Assembly (NCBI GenBank): GCA_046350055.1
Contig: JAXMBC010000001.1
Location: 3,968,001 to 4,032,000 of the forward strand
From: JAEUIE01 sp046350055
Lineage (GTDB): Bacteria > Planctomycetota > Planctomycetia > Gemmatales > HRBIN36
Reading direction: 5' to 3'
DNA: 64,000 nucleotides
Shown: piece by piece, positions 17,470 to 25,211 of the stretch
Position numbering within the stretch: position 1 is the first letter of the stretch
Layout: every line of letters starts with the position of its first letter
Program-made: the position numbers and the translations under genes
The notes under the pieces: generated by a model
Databases searched by the model: none
Told to the model about the DNA's origin: nothing
Seen by the model: only the letters and a program-made list of their open reading frames with translations

Positions 17470-18762
17470 ATGTCTGAACCATCCACCTCTGAATCCCCTG
17501 CAACCTGGCAGGAACGGCTGCACCATATCGTTGAAACCATGCGCGAGATGAGCACCCATACTGATCCGCAGGCGATGGTGCAGTCCTATAGCAACCGTAT
17601 GCGCCGCCTGGTGCCCGATAACACTTTTATTGCACTGAGTCGCCGCGATTTGCCAGCAGGCAAGTATCGCATTACTCGCACAACTAAATGGGCCAACAGT
17701 ATTAATCCATGGAAGGAAAAGGACAAACTGCCCATTCTGGATGGCGGTCTCCTTGGCAAACTGCTCTATGAAGGCAAACCACAACTCCTGCCTCAGATTG
17801 ACGTGCGTCCAGATGATCCTGCCTATGAATATTTGAAAGAGCAACAGTCACTGATCGCGATTCCTCACTTTGACCAGGGGGAATCACTCAACATGGTAGT
17901 CATCCTTCGCAAGGAAAAGGATGGCTTTGATCCCAATGAATTCCCTGAACAAGTCTGGATCAGTAACCTTTTTGGTCGGGCGACCCATAACCTGATGTTG
18001 CGAGAGCAGGTGCAGGACGCCTTTGATGCGGTGGATCGTGAGTTAAAAGCCGTTGCTGCCATTCAGAGATCGCTGCTACCGAAAAATCTGCCCCAGGTAC
18101 CAGGATTGGACCTCGCAGCCTATTACCACACATCAGCCCGAGCCGGTGGCGATTACTACGACATCTTCCCTTTACCTGATAACTTATGGGGCATTTTAAT
18201 TGCAGATGTCAGTGGTCATGGCACCCCTGCTGCAGTGCTCATGGCTGTAACGCACAGCATTGTCCATAGCTACCCTGGTCCCGCTGTGCCCCCGGGGGAA
18301 ATGCTGCAATATGTGAACCAACGTCTTGCTGCCGCTTACACCAGTGATGTCGAAGCATTCGTCACTGCATTCTTTGCCGTCTATGATCCAGCCACAAGAA
18401 AGATAACTTATGCCAATGCAGGCCACCCGCCTCCTCGTCTCAAACGCTGCTCAACGGGTACACTGAAGTCACTCGAAGGCGAACGAGCACTGCCTCTGGG
18501 CATATTTGACAATACCAATTACGTCGACAAGACAGTCGAACTGATTCAGGGTGATCAGCTGCTTTTCTACACAGACGGTATTACGGAGGCCCATAATCTT
18601 ACAGGACAGATGTATGGTACAGAGAGGCTGGATGCGGTTCTCAATAATTGTGGAATCACCGCCCAAGGCTTACTCGATGAAGTGCTGGCGAGTGTCGAAT
18701 CCTTCACGGAGGGACGTAACGCTGAAGACGATCGTACCATGGTTGTCATGAAAGTCCGTTAG
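17470..18762 (+). CDS. RsbU/SpoIIE-type PP2C phosphatase with GAF-like N-terminal domain
   Basis: 430 residues from the chosen ATG; TTG/ATG starts 18-19 codons upstream overlap the previous gene's stop and lack an SD. Residues about 20-190 form a GAF-like sensor region. The C-terminal part is a SpoIIE/RsbU phosphatase: IQRSLLPKNLPQVPGLDLAA, ARAGGDYYD, ADVSGHGTPAAVLMA, YANAGHPPP, LLFYTDGITEA and NAEDDRTMVVMKV. These enzymes dephosphorylate anti-anti-sigma factors of STAS type in partner-switching stress pathways. No STAS or anti-sigma gene is adjacent, so its target is elsewhere. Confidence 0.92.
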   Translation: MSEPSTSESPATWQERLHHIVETMREMSTHTDPQAMVQSYSNRMRRLVPDNTFIALSRRDLPAGKYRITRTTKWANSINPWKEKDKLPILDGGLLGKLLYEGKPQLLPQIDVRPDDPAYEYLKEQQSLIAIPHFDQGESLNMVVILRKEKDGFDPNEFPEQVWISNLFGRATHNLMLREQVQDAFDAVDRELKAVAAIQRSLLPKNLPQVPGLDLAAYYHTSARAGGDYYDIFPLPDNLWGILIADVSGHGTPAAVLMAVTHSIVHSYPGPAVPPGEMLQYVNQRLAAAYTSDVEAFVTAFFAVYDPATRKITYANAGHPPPRLKRCSTGTLKSLEGERALPLGIFDNTNYVDKTVELIQGDQLLFYTDGITEAHNLTGQMYGTERLDAVLNNCGITAQGLLDEVLASVESFTEGRNAEDDRTMVVMKVR

Positions 18763-18770
18763 TCATCTAC

Positions 18771-19241
18771 CTAGACCCGCTGCCAGTCTCCACTCTTACC
18801 GCCCGACTTGCTTTCGAGTTGAATTCGCTCAATGACGATGGACTTATCTTGTGACTTACACATGTCGTAGATAGTAAGCGCTGCAATGCTCACTGCTGTG
18901 AGTGCCTCCATCTCGACACCTGTACGGCCTATCACTTTGGCTTCGGCGCTAATCGCGACAATTCCTGTCGCAGGATAGGCGAAGTCTATGGTAACCCCGG
19001 TCAAGGGCAGGGGATGGCACAGAGGAATCAGTGAGCCCGTCTGTTTTGCTGCCATGATGCCGGCCAGACGGGCTACTTCGAGCACGTTACCCTTCATCAC
19101 CGGCTGGCTCTGGATGAGTGACCATGTGGCTTCACTCAGTCTGACCATTCCACTAGCCCTGGCAACACGAACGGATTCGCTCTTTCCCGACGTATCGACC
19201 ATACGGCTTGCGCCATGTTCATCAAAGTGTGTCAAAGGCAT
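18771..19241 (-). CDS. moaC: Cyclic pyranopterin monophosphate synthase MoaC
   Basis: 156 residues from the chosen ATG. The hallmark motifs are intact: KGNVLEVARLAGIMAAKQTG, LIPLCHPLPLTGV, GVEMEALTAVSIAALTIYDM, and the closing KSGGKSGDW. MoaC converts the MoaA product into cyclic pyranopterin monophosphate in molybdenum cofactor synthesis. An upstream in-frame GTG would overlap the previous gene by 8 nt, but the ATG gives an N-terminus (MPLTHFDEHGASRMVD) that lines up with E. coli MoaC. It starts 4 nt after the YgiC-like gene's stop, so it is the last gene of that unit. No other moa/moe gene is present. Confidence 0.95.
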   Translation of the reverse strand: MPLTHFDEHGASRMVDTSGKSESVRVARASGMVRLSEATWSLIQSQPVMKGNVLEVARLAGIMAAKQTGSLIPLCHPLPLTGVTIDFAYPATGIVAISAEAKVIGRTGVEMEALTAVSIAALTIYDMCKSQDKSIVIERIQLESKSGGKSGDWQRV

Positions 19242-19245
19242 AGAA

Positions 19246-20391
19246 TCAGCCACGAATGAGATGGGGCACGAATCGGCTGGTATTCTGGGTCACCAGTTCA
19301 TCGTCTTCACGCACACCAATGCCGCAGGCATAGCCATTCACCATCCACGAACCAATGATAGCAGTGTTTCCATCGAAACGGCCAGGCGGCTGAAACTCCT
19401 GATAGACCCATTGACCATCATCGTATGTACCCGATGTCTGGGCGACGACGAAGTTATCATCAAGAATAGTGACGTTTGCTCCTTCGCGACCTCGGGCAGG
19501 CTTTCGCACCATCACCGTATCATCAATCGGTTGCCAGCTGGCACGCAATAAATAGGGATGATCGGGGTACATCTCCCACAAGATTGGCAATAAACCCTTG
19601 CCGCTGAGAAGCATCTTCCATGCAGGTTCCAGCCATTTCATGTTGAGATTGACGAGCGGTATATTGCGGCCAAACTCCTCGACCATCAGCCATTCCCAGG
19701 GATACAGCTTGAATAATGTCTGGATGGGCTGGCTACGGGCATCGACAAAGCAACGACGACTGGAGTCCCAACCGATCTGTTCAATCTGAATGGGAATAGT
19801 TGTCAACCCTGCCTGCTGCGCCACATCCATCATGTAAGTGATGGTCAGCTCATCTTCATCCTGATCCTGCATACAGGAAAAGTGGACAGCATTCTGAAGA
19901 CTGGTTTCCTGGGCAAATCGTTGCCAGGCCTCAATGAGTCGTTCATGGATACTGTTGAACTGGTCTTCGTTGGCATGCATCTGTTCAAGCCAGTTCCACT
20001 GTATCACAGCCGCTTCCATGAGCGATGTGGGGGTGTCGGCGTTGAACTCGAGAAGCTTGGGTGGGTTCACACCATCAAACACCAGATCAAACCGGCCATA
20101 GATGGTGTGTTGATCATTCTCCCAGCTTTGTTTGATGTAATTGACGAAGTAATCGGGCACTTGCAGTTCTGTAAAGCGATTATAAGCGATAATGTGATCT
20201 ACCGCAGCCAGGCACATACGGTCCAATTCCTGGGTGGCGATCTCGAGGGTGCTGATTTCCTGGCTGGTGAATTGATAATATGCCGACTCATTCCAGTAGG
20301 GTTTGCCATCGGGAAGAGTATGAAAAAACAGTCCTGCTGATTCGACCTGGCGTTGCCAGTTAGACCGAGGCGTGGCAATGACTCGCTTCAT
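19246..20391 (-). CDS. YgiC/YjfC-type glutathionylspermidine synthase-like ATP-grasp ligase
   Basis: 381 residues, the length of E. coli YgiC/YjfC. Family motifs include YGRFDLVFDG, LLEFNADTPTSLMEAAVIQW, LFKLYPWEWLMVEEFG, and the ATP-binding C-terminal part with VRKPARGREGANV and WMVNGYACGIGVRED. Relatives are ATP-grasp C-N ligases similar to the synthetase half of GspS but lacking the amidase domain; their true substrate is not established. The ATG overlaps the stop of the YgiB-like gene by one base (TAATG), with its SD (AGGAGG) inside that gene, so the two are translationally coupled. Confidence 0.92.
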   Translation of the reverse strand: MKRVIATPRSNWQRQVESAGLFFHTLPDGKPYWNESAYYQFTSQEISTLEIATQELDRMCLAAVDHIIAYNRFTELQVPDYFVNYIKQSWENDQHTIYGRFDLVFDGVNPPKLLEFNADTPTSLMEAAVIQWNWLEQMHANEDQFNSIHERLIEAWQRFAQETSLQNAVHFSCMQDQDEDELTITYMMDVAQQAGLTTIPIQIEQIGWDSSRRCFVDARSQPIQTLFKLYPWEWLMVEEFGRNIPLVNLNMKWLEPAWKMLLSGKGLLPILWEMYPDHPYLLRASWQPIDDTVMVRKPARGREGANVTILDDNFVVAQTSGTYDDGQWVYQEFQPPGRFDGNTAIIGSWMVNGYACGIGVREDDELVTQNTSRFVPHLIRG

Positions 20392-21047
20392 TACGAAGAG
20401 CCTCCTGAAGCATGGGCTGACCCCGAGGAGCCGAACCCGCCACGACTGACGCTGCCACTGCCGGTGGAAGAACTGCTGCCGGAACGACCGGTGCTGCTAC
20501 CTCCTGCATACGAGGAACCTCCTCCTGAACTGGGACGCGGCTGAAACTGCCGTGGCGTGGTGCCATAACTTCGAGGTGGAGTGTAGGGTTGCCCAGCCAT
20601 AGATGACGAACGACCCAGGTAGTGCCCCCAAAGGAACCATCCAATGCCCGGGCTGCTATGGTAGTGATAGGTGCGACGATATTGGGTGCTGGTACTGTTC
20701 GATTGCCCAGTTGAGGATGCATGCAGCCCAGATTCATGAGCTGTGACATCAGCTGTTTCTACAGCCATGTCTACTGTCATCCCCACGTGAGCGGCTTGAA
20801 CTGGCGCAATCAGGCCATTGAGTGGACCAGCAGCGATCAAGCCGATGCTCTGCATGAATGCATCAGAAACAACAGCGCCAGTACCTGCTGCCACCGCCTT
20901 TCTGGCCAGCGTTGGATCGATTTGAGGAAAATCAGCACCTGCACCTTTTCCAGCTTTGTCATCATCACAGCCGCCACAGCCTCCCACAAGCAAAGATGCG
21001 GCACTAAGAATCGTCAGTTTGATCACTTTGGATCGTTTGCGAGACAT
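20391..21047 (-). CDS. YgiB-like (DUF1190-like) Ser/Gly-rich lipoprotein
   Basis: 218 residues. A basic N-terminus, a hydrophobic stretch and the lipobox LLVGGC (Cys24) predict a lipoprotein. After an Ala-rich middle the C-terminal third is strongly Ser/Gly-rich with arginines and aromatics. It contains SRGGFGSSG, which recalls the TRGGFGES region near the end of E. coli YgiB. Overall similarity to YgiB is low. The assignment rests on lipoprotein character, this motif and its position directly before a YgiC homologue. It may be a substrate or anchor for the downstream ligase; that is inference. Confidence 0.65.
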   Translation of the reverse strand: MSRKRSKVIKLTILSAASLLVGGCGGCDDDKAGKGAGADFPQIDPTLARKAVAAGTGAVVSDAFMQSIGLIAAGPLNGLIAPVQAAHVGMTVDMAVETADVTAHESGLHASSTGQSNSTSTQYRRTYHYHSSPGIGWFLWGHYLGRSSSMAGQPYTPPRSYGTTPRQFQPRPSSGGGSSYAGGSSTGRSGSSSSTGSGSVSRGGFGSSGSAHASGGSS

Positions 21048-21113
21048 GAAGTTAGGTCCTAAGTACTGGGCAAGCTAGCAGTGATGAATCTGATTATTCC
21101 AGGGATCTCAACA

Positions 21114-21350
21114 CTAACCAATTGCTGCAGCCATGATGATGCTCACGCCGATGACTACAGCCCCAGCAAGAATCGCAGCTGCGATGTTCGACTTCCCGGT
21201 AATCTCATTGCCGAGATCGCCTGGTGTGATCCAATCGAAAAGCTTGAACCCGATTATTGCCATGATAATGCCTAGTGCCCCAAAAAGAGCAGCAGAGAGC
21301 AATGATTCCAACATCGAACCTGGATGCCAAACCTCGGCGAACAGCAGCAT
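21114..21350 (-). CDS. DUF350 (YjfL-type) small membrane protein
   Basis: 78 residues with two hydrophobic helices (LLSAALFGALGIIMAIIGFK and a C-terminal AAILAGAVVIGVSIIMAAAIG) joined by the DUF350 hallmark DWITPGDLGNEI. E. coli YjfL carries two copies of such a unit; this is a single-copy form. A clear SD (AGGAG) precedes the ATG. It is the first gene of the DUF350-YgiB-YgiC-moaC run, matching the E. coli yjfL-yjfM-yjfC order. Function unknown; suggested to be a membrane partner in envelope maintenance. Confidence 0.85.
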   Translation of the reverse strand: MLLFAEVWHPGSMLESLLSAALFGALGIIMAIIGFKLFDWITPGDLGNEITGKSNIAAAILAGAVVIGVSIIMAAAIG

Positions 21351-21485
21351 GGGATTTCACTCCTGGTTAATAAAGATATTCGATGACAGCATATCGACAT
21401 TTATTCTGACATGCCACAACAATGCCTGACATACACTAGACTTAGCTGCCCCATATAGTGATAAGTGTCTACAGGAGATGCACTG

Positions 21486-21890
21486 ATGTTTCGCACCTGC
21501 CTTTCTACTTTGGTAGTTCTCGTTGCTGTGTTGACGTGTTTTACCCAGGAGGGTAAGGAAAAGGACTCCCCCCTGGTTGCCAAAACCCGCAAAAAGCTGG
21601 AAACCAAAATCACCGTCAACTTCACGGATGAGCGTCTCAAGGACGTCGTAGCAGAGCTGGAGAAAGAAGCGGAAGTCAAGTTCCGTCTCGATACCAAGGG
21701 TGGTGTCTCCGGCAACATGAGCTTTACCTACAAGGCTGAAGATAAATCACTCAAAGACATCCTTGCGGAGATGTTCAAAGGGAAAGGTCTAGGCTACGTC
21801 ATCCACCGTAAACAGAACAACACAGATCGCTACGAAGGCTACATTGATATTGTGCAAGGCGATCAACGAGGTGATGACAAGAAGCCGTAG
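21486..21890 (+). CDS. Small secreted protein with STN/secretin-like domain
   Basis: 134 residues from the ATG with SD AGGAG; a longer frame begins 7 codons upstream. A signal peptide (MFRTCLSTLVVLVAVLTCF) precedes a single STN-like unit: ITVNFTDERLKDVVAELEK, VKFRLD, then a second strand-helix FTYKAEDKSLKDILAEMF and VIHRKQ. In secretins and TonB-dependent receptors this fold is a periplasmic signalling or assembly domain. Standalone secreted copies are frequent in planctomycetes without known role. The downstream gene on the same strand is another secreted protein. Confidence 0.75.
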   Translation: MFRTCLSTLVVLVAVLTCFTQEGKEKDSPLVAKTRKKLETKITVNFTDERLKDVVAELEKEAEVKFRLDTKGGVSGNMSFTYKAEDKSLKDILAEMFKGKGLGYVIHRKQNNTDRYEGYIDIVQGDQRGDDKKP

Positions 21891-21937
21891 TAGCAATTCC
21901 CATCGTGACATAAACAGGTCCACAACCTGAGTTGTAT

Positions 21938-22840
21938 ATGTTCCTACTTTGCCTTCTTCTGCTGTATCCCCAAGGTGAACCGTTCAACCTGCGCTGGCAA
22001 TTCAAGGCGGGTGACAGCTTTACAGCAGAAACCAGAAGTCATTTGACACAGACAGTCAAAGCCAGTGGACAGGAGTTCAAGCAGGATATCATCCATACAA
22101 CAGTCGTCAAATACTCCGTCGTAGCCGTCGATGCAGATGGTACCATCGTTCTTGATCAACAGATCGAGTCAATGAAGGCAACCAATCCCGACGGCTCTAC
22201 CTCGGTTGGCAACAATGCTGTTCTCAATCAATTGCAGGGGGCCATCGTCAAAGCCAAACTCACCCCCAAGCTTGAAGTGAAGGAACTTGAAGGTTACGAA
22301 GAACTGGTTAAGCGCCTTGCAGGCGATGACCCCAGTATCCGCCGAGTGGTACAAGCGATTCTGTCAGAAGACCAGTTGAAGCAAGCGATTCATCAATCAT
22401 TGGCGTGTGTGCCACAGCAGCAAACGCCGGCTGGCACCAGGTGGCAGAGAAACCTTAAGTTAAATCTCGGCCCGTTGGGCAGCATTAACAGCGAATTGAA
22501 CTACACTGCTTCCGGTATGGCCAAAGTCGATGGCAAAGATCTGGTAAAGATCGACTATCAACCTGTTGTCAAGTATTTGCCCCCCAGTGCGGATGCAGCC
22601 AATCCCGAACTTAGCATCGCAAGCGGATCTATCCAACTGAAAGAAGGGGCTGGAGTTGCCTACTTCAATCAGCAGACTGGCAGGCTGCACAGTTCCTCAC
22701 TTCGATTACAACTCTCAGGCGAAATGACAGCCAAATTGCAAAACAAGCCAGTCCCATTGACCTTTGAACAAACACAGGTGATTGAAGTGCGAATACAGAA
22801 TGCAGAAGCCAGGAGCCAGAAGACAGAAGGATCGAAATGA
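21938..22840 (+). CDS. Secreted protein resembling DUF6263
   Basis: 300 residues from the ATG (a TTG lies two codons earlier). A short hydrophobic N-terminus (MFLLCLLLLYPQG) suggests export. The body is beta-rich: LRWQFKAGDSFTAETRSHLT, SVVAVDADGTIVLDQQIESM, then LKLNLGPLGSINSELNYTAS and a GRLHSSSLRLQLSGEM strand, the pattern of the DUF6263 family. Function unknown. The last ~16 codons are encoded by a heptameric repeat tract, so the C-terminal tail (NAEARSQKTEGSK) is probably non-conserved. SD is weak. Confidence 0.6.
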   Translation: MFLLCLLLLYPQGEPFNLRWQFKAGDSFTAETRSHLTQTVKASGQEFKQDIIHTTVVKYSVVAVDADGTIVLDQQIESMKATNPDGSTSVGNNAVLNQLQGAIVKAKLTPKLEVKELEGYEELVKRLAGDDPSIRRVVQAILSEDQLKQAIHQSLACVPQQQTPAGTRWQRNLKLNLGPLGSINSELNYTASGMAKVDGKDLVKIDYQPVVKYLPPSADAANPELSIASGSIQLKEGAGVAYFNQQTGRLHSSSLRLQLSGEMTAKLQNKPVPLTFEQTQVIEVRIQNAEARSQKTEGSK

Positions 22841-22868
22841 CAAAGTCGGGCTACTGATTCTGCATTCT
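22794..22868. repeat. Heptamer (xxCAGAA) tandem repeat with inverted terminal arms
   Basis: Five consecutive 7-bp units (TACAGAA, TGCAGAA, GCCAGGA, GCCAGAA, GACAGAA) occupy 22794-22828. An 11-bp arm AGAATGCAGAA at its left end is perfectly inverted as TTCTGCATTCT at 22858-22868, so the tract could fold into a stem enclosing the repeats. It resembles short tandemly repeated repetitive (STRR) heptamers described in cyanobacteria and seen in other phyla. Confidence 0.7.
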
Positions 22869-22883
22869 TCCCCGGAGTTTCTC

Positions 22884-23816
22884 ATGCGTCAGGCATTTCG
22901 ATTCGCACACGAAGGGCCGCTCTTTGTCATGGCAGCGGCAGTCGTGGCTGCGCTGGGGGTGCCTGCCTGGCAATGGGCCAGTGCTCATGATGCTAACGAT
23001 CCCATTATTCGGCGGCTATCACGACTGTTGCTTGGCCCTGAGCAGTTTCTCTGCTATTTCTGTTTTATCTGGGCCATCTTTATTCTTTGGACCCGCTGGT
23101 GGGAGATAGGTCGTCAACGTCGACCGTTCCAGCAGGAACTCTTACCTCCGGAAGAAGATTACCGAGTATTGCCTGAGGATGCACGACTCTGGCAACGGCG
23201 GATTCAGCGTCAAACCCTCTCGGGTGGTCAGCCCACACTTTTGGGACAACTCCTGGATCTGGCCCTGGGGCGCTTTGCCAGCAGCAGGCATCCAGCTGAA
23301 GTGGCAACAGCAGTCAGGGAAGCTGCCGACTTGGCACAGAATCGCCTTGTTAGTTCCATTTCGCTGGTACAATATCTGGCGTGGGCCATCCCAGCACTTG
23401 GCTTCGTGGGCACCGCCCGCGGTATGGGTCTCGCCCTGGCAGCTGCCCCATCCCTGGGCAGCAACGAAGCACTCCAGCAGTTTCTCGACCAGACTACTCG
23501 CAATCTGGGCTTCACTTTTGACTGTACTCTGGTAGCACTGTCTCTGAGTGTAGTGCTGATGTTCTTCATTCATCTGCAGCAGCGTTCAGAAGAAAATCTG
23601 GTGCTTGATGCCCAGCAATTCTGTCTCGAACGGCTGCTGACCAAACTGGTAACACTGGATGCAGTACTCCCGGTGCAACTTCTGACCGAGCGAACGGCCC
23701 TGCCACCGGTGGTGGAAAACCTGCCGCCTCCTGCACCGCCATTGCCCGGCAATACCAGTCTAGGTCGCGAGCGAGTCACTCGCGATTTTGGCCATGGACT
23801 TGGTGGACTCTCCTAA
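22884..23816 (+). CDS. MotA/TolQ/ExbB-type proton channel family protein
   Basis: 310 residues from the ATG with GGAG 8 nt upstream. Two hydrophobic helices near the N-terminus (FVMAAAVVAALGVPAW; FLCYFCFIWAIFILW) are followed by a cytoplasmic stretch. A pair of helices then fits the MotA/TolQ/ExbB core: LVQYLAWAIPALGFVGTARG with the family's P-x-L-G-F-x-G-T pattern, and FDCTLVALSLSVVLMFFIHL. A Pro-rich tail closes the protein. Family members form pentameric ion channels driven by proton or sodium flow, together with an ExbD/TolR/MotB partner. No such partner is adjacent. The tail suggests a planctomycete-specific variant. Confidence 0.82.
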   Translation: MRQAFRFAHEGPLFVMAAAVVAALGVPAWQWASAHDANDPIIRRLSRLLLGPEQFLCYFCFIWAIFILWTRWWEIGRQRRPFQQELLPPEEDYRVLPEDARLWQRRIQRQTLSGGQPTLLGQLLDLALGRFASSRHPAEVATAVREAADLAQNRLVSSISLVQYLAWAIPALGFVGTARGMGLALAAAPSLGSNEALQQFLDQTTRNLGFTFDCTLVALSLSVVLMFFIHLQQRSEENLVLDAQQFCLERLLTKLVTLDAVLPVQLLTERTALPPVVENLPPPAPPLPGNTSLGRERVTRDFGHGLGGLS

Positions 23817-23830
23817 CGGATATGTGAGAT

Positions 23831-24679
23831 ATGCCTGACTGGTTATTTGCATTGATCTCCCTTTCTGCGATGGAGATCATTCTTGGCATCGACAATATTA
23901 TCTTTCTGACAATCCTGGTGGGCCGCTTGCCAGCCCACAAACAGCGCATCGCTCGTCAATTGGGGCTCGCTGCAGCGCTGGGTACCAGGCTACTTCTGCT
24001 TTTCACGCTGGCCTGGCTAGCTGGATTGACATCCCCACTTTTCCATTGGACAGATCTCGGTGTACCTGCTGCCTGGCTGAGGCCGGAACTGAAACAGGAT
24101 GCAGAGAAGCGTGATAAGAACGTAATGAAGAAGGATATTCATGGCAGTGAAGTTGCCATGACACTGGAATTGGCAGATGCCATTTTTAAGGAAAAGAACG
24201 AAGTCTCCTTACGTGATCTGGTGCTGATTTTCGGAGGACTTTTTCTCATTGTGAAAAGCACCATGGAGATTCATCACAAACTCGATGAAGCTCGCCGGCC
24301 ACACGATGCTCCCCCAAGCCCAGCCAGCAATTTTGGTATGGTAATCATGCAAATTGCGGTGATTGACATCATTTTCTCGCTTGATTCCGTCATCACTGCC
24401 GTCGGTATGGCCAATCAGGTTTGGGTCATGGTGGTGGCTATGGTACTTGCTATGGTGGTGATGCTTCTGGCTGCTGCTCCAATAGGCAATTTTGTCGCCC
24501 GTAATCCTACGATGAAAATGCTGGCCCTGTCCTTCCTGATCCTGATTGGCGTGATGCTGCTTGCCGATGGCTTCGGGCAACACATTGATCGAGGATATGT
24601 CTATTTCGCCATGGGATTTTCCGTGTTAGTGGAGCTTCTTAATCTCAGGCTCCGGAAACAGGCCATTCCGCAAAGTTAA
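23831..24679 (+). CDS. TerC-family integral membrane protein
   Basis: 282 residues. The family signatures MEIILGIDNIIFL and VIDIIFSLDSVITAVGM carry the acidic residues thought to bind the transported metal. Seven or so membrane segments are visible. A hydrophilic insertion (about residues 80-120, rich in Lys/Glu) separates the first and second halves and is longer than in many members. TerC proteins of this type export Mn2+ or affect metallation of exported proteins. There is no yybP-ykoY-like leader in the 14-nt gap to the preceding gene, so it is likely co-transcribed with the MotA-like gene. Confidence 0.9.
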   Translation: MPDWLFALISLSAMEIILGIDNIIFLTILVGRLPAHKQRIARQLGLAAALGTRLLLLFTLAWLAGLTSPLFHWTDLGVPAAWLRPELKQDAEKRDKNVMKKDIHGSEVAMTLELADAIFKEKNEVSLRDLVLIFGGLFLIVKSTMEIHHKLDEARRPHDAPPSPASNFGMVIMQIAVIDIIFSLDSVITAVGMANQVWVMVVAMVLAMVVMLLAAAPIGNFVARNPTMKMLALSFLILIGVMLLADGFGQHIDRGYVYFAMGFSVLVELLNLRLRKQAIPQS

Positions 24680-24710
24680 TACAGTCAGGGCAGACAGGAG
24701 CACGAAATCC

Positions 24711-24735
24711 TGCAGTCTGTTGCGGAAAGACTGCA
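24711..24735. terminator. Hairpin downstream of the TerC gene
   Basis: 8-bp perfect stem TGCAGTCT / AGACTGCA with a 9-nt loop, about 30 nt past the TerC stop. There is no U-tract. Confidence 0.5.
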
Positions 24736-24825
24736 TCGCGACCAATTTTCAGGCACAGTTGGATGAGACGAGGCGAAACAAGCCTGCAGCTTGTCCTGTG
24801 TATCGCCCAACGGAACTGGTCAACA

Positions 24826-24993
24826 ATGCCCACAGAAGCAAAACTCGGCCTCGTTCTGGGCATCGGCCTTACCATGGCACTGGCATTTTGTCTCAAAGGC
24901 AAAGAGCCCGAATCCGCTGTAAAGGCCGCTGCCCCACTGGCAAGTATCGGCCAAAGCGGGATCACATTACCTGCCTCGAATCCCAGGAAATAG
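24826..24993 (+). CDS. Small single-pass membrane protein
   Basis: 55 residues from MPTEAKLGLVLG; an in-frame ATG lies 21 codons upstream without SD. One hydrophobic helix (LGLVLGIGLTMALAFCL) is followed by a Lys/Glu patch and a short hydrophilic tail. I do not recognise the family, although short planctomycete proteins with this kind of N-terminus exist. Coding status rests on the membrane helix and clean start; it could be spurious. Confidence 0.45.
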   Translation: MPTEAKLGLVLGIGLTMALAFCLKGKEPESAVKAAAPLASIGQSGITLPASNPRK

Positions 24994-25211
24994 GCTCGTT
25001 GTCCTTGTCACATGGTAGCAAGGGGTTGGCAGACCTCACGGGTCGTAACGGGGGGCTAGTTCGTCTAACTACTGGCAGTGACCGGAATTGTGCTTTTCAT
25101 GGATTTCATTCTACTTTACAATCTAAACTATCAGTTACCTCGTCTCACTGATGGCGGGGCCTGTGTGCTTTGCCATCCTGTGTGTTGAGTCAGCTGCTGG
25201 AGGTTCGTCGC

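Noticed and set aside
25035..25110. Possible tRNA-like stretch before the DUF1559 gene
   Set aside because: No consistent cloverleaf, T-loop or acceptor stem could be formed.
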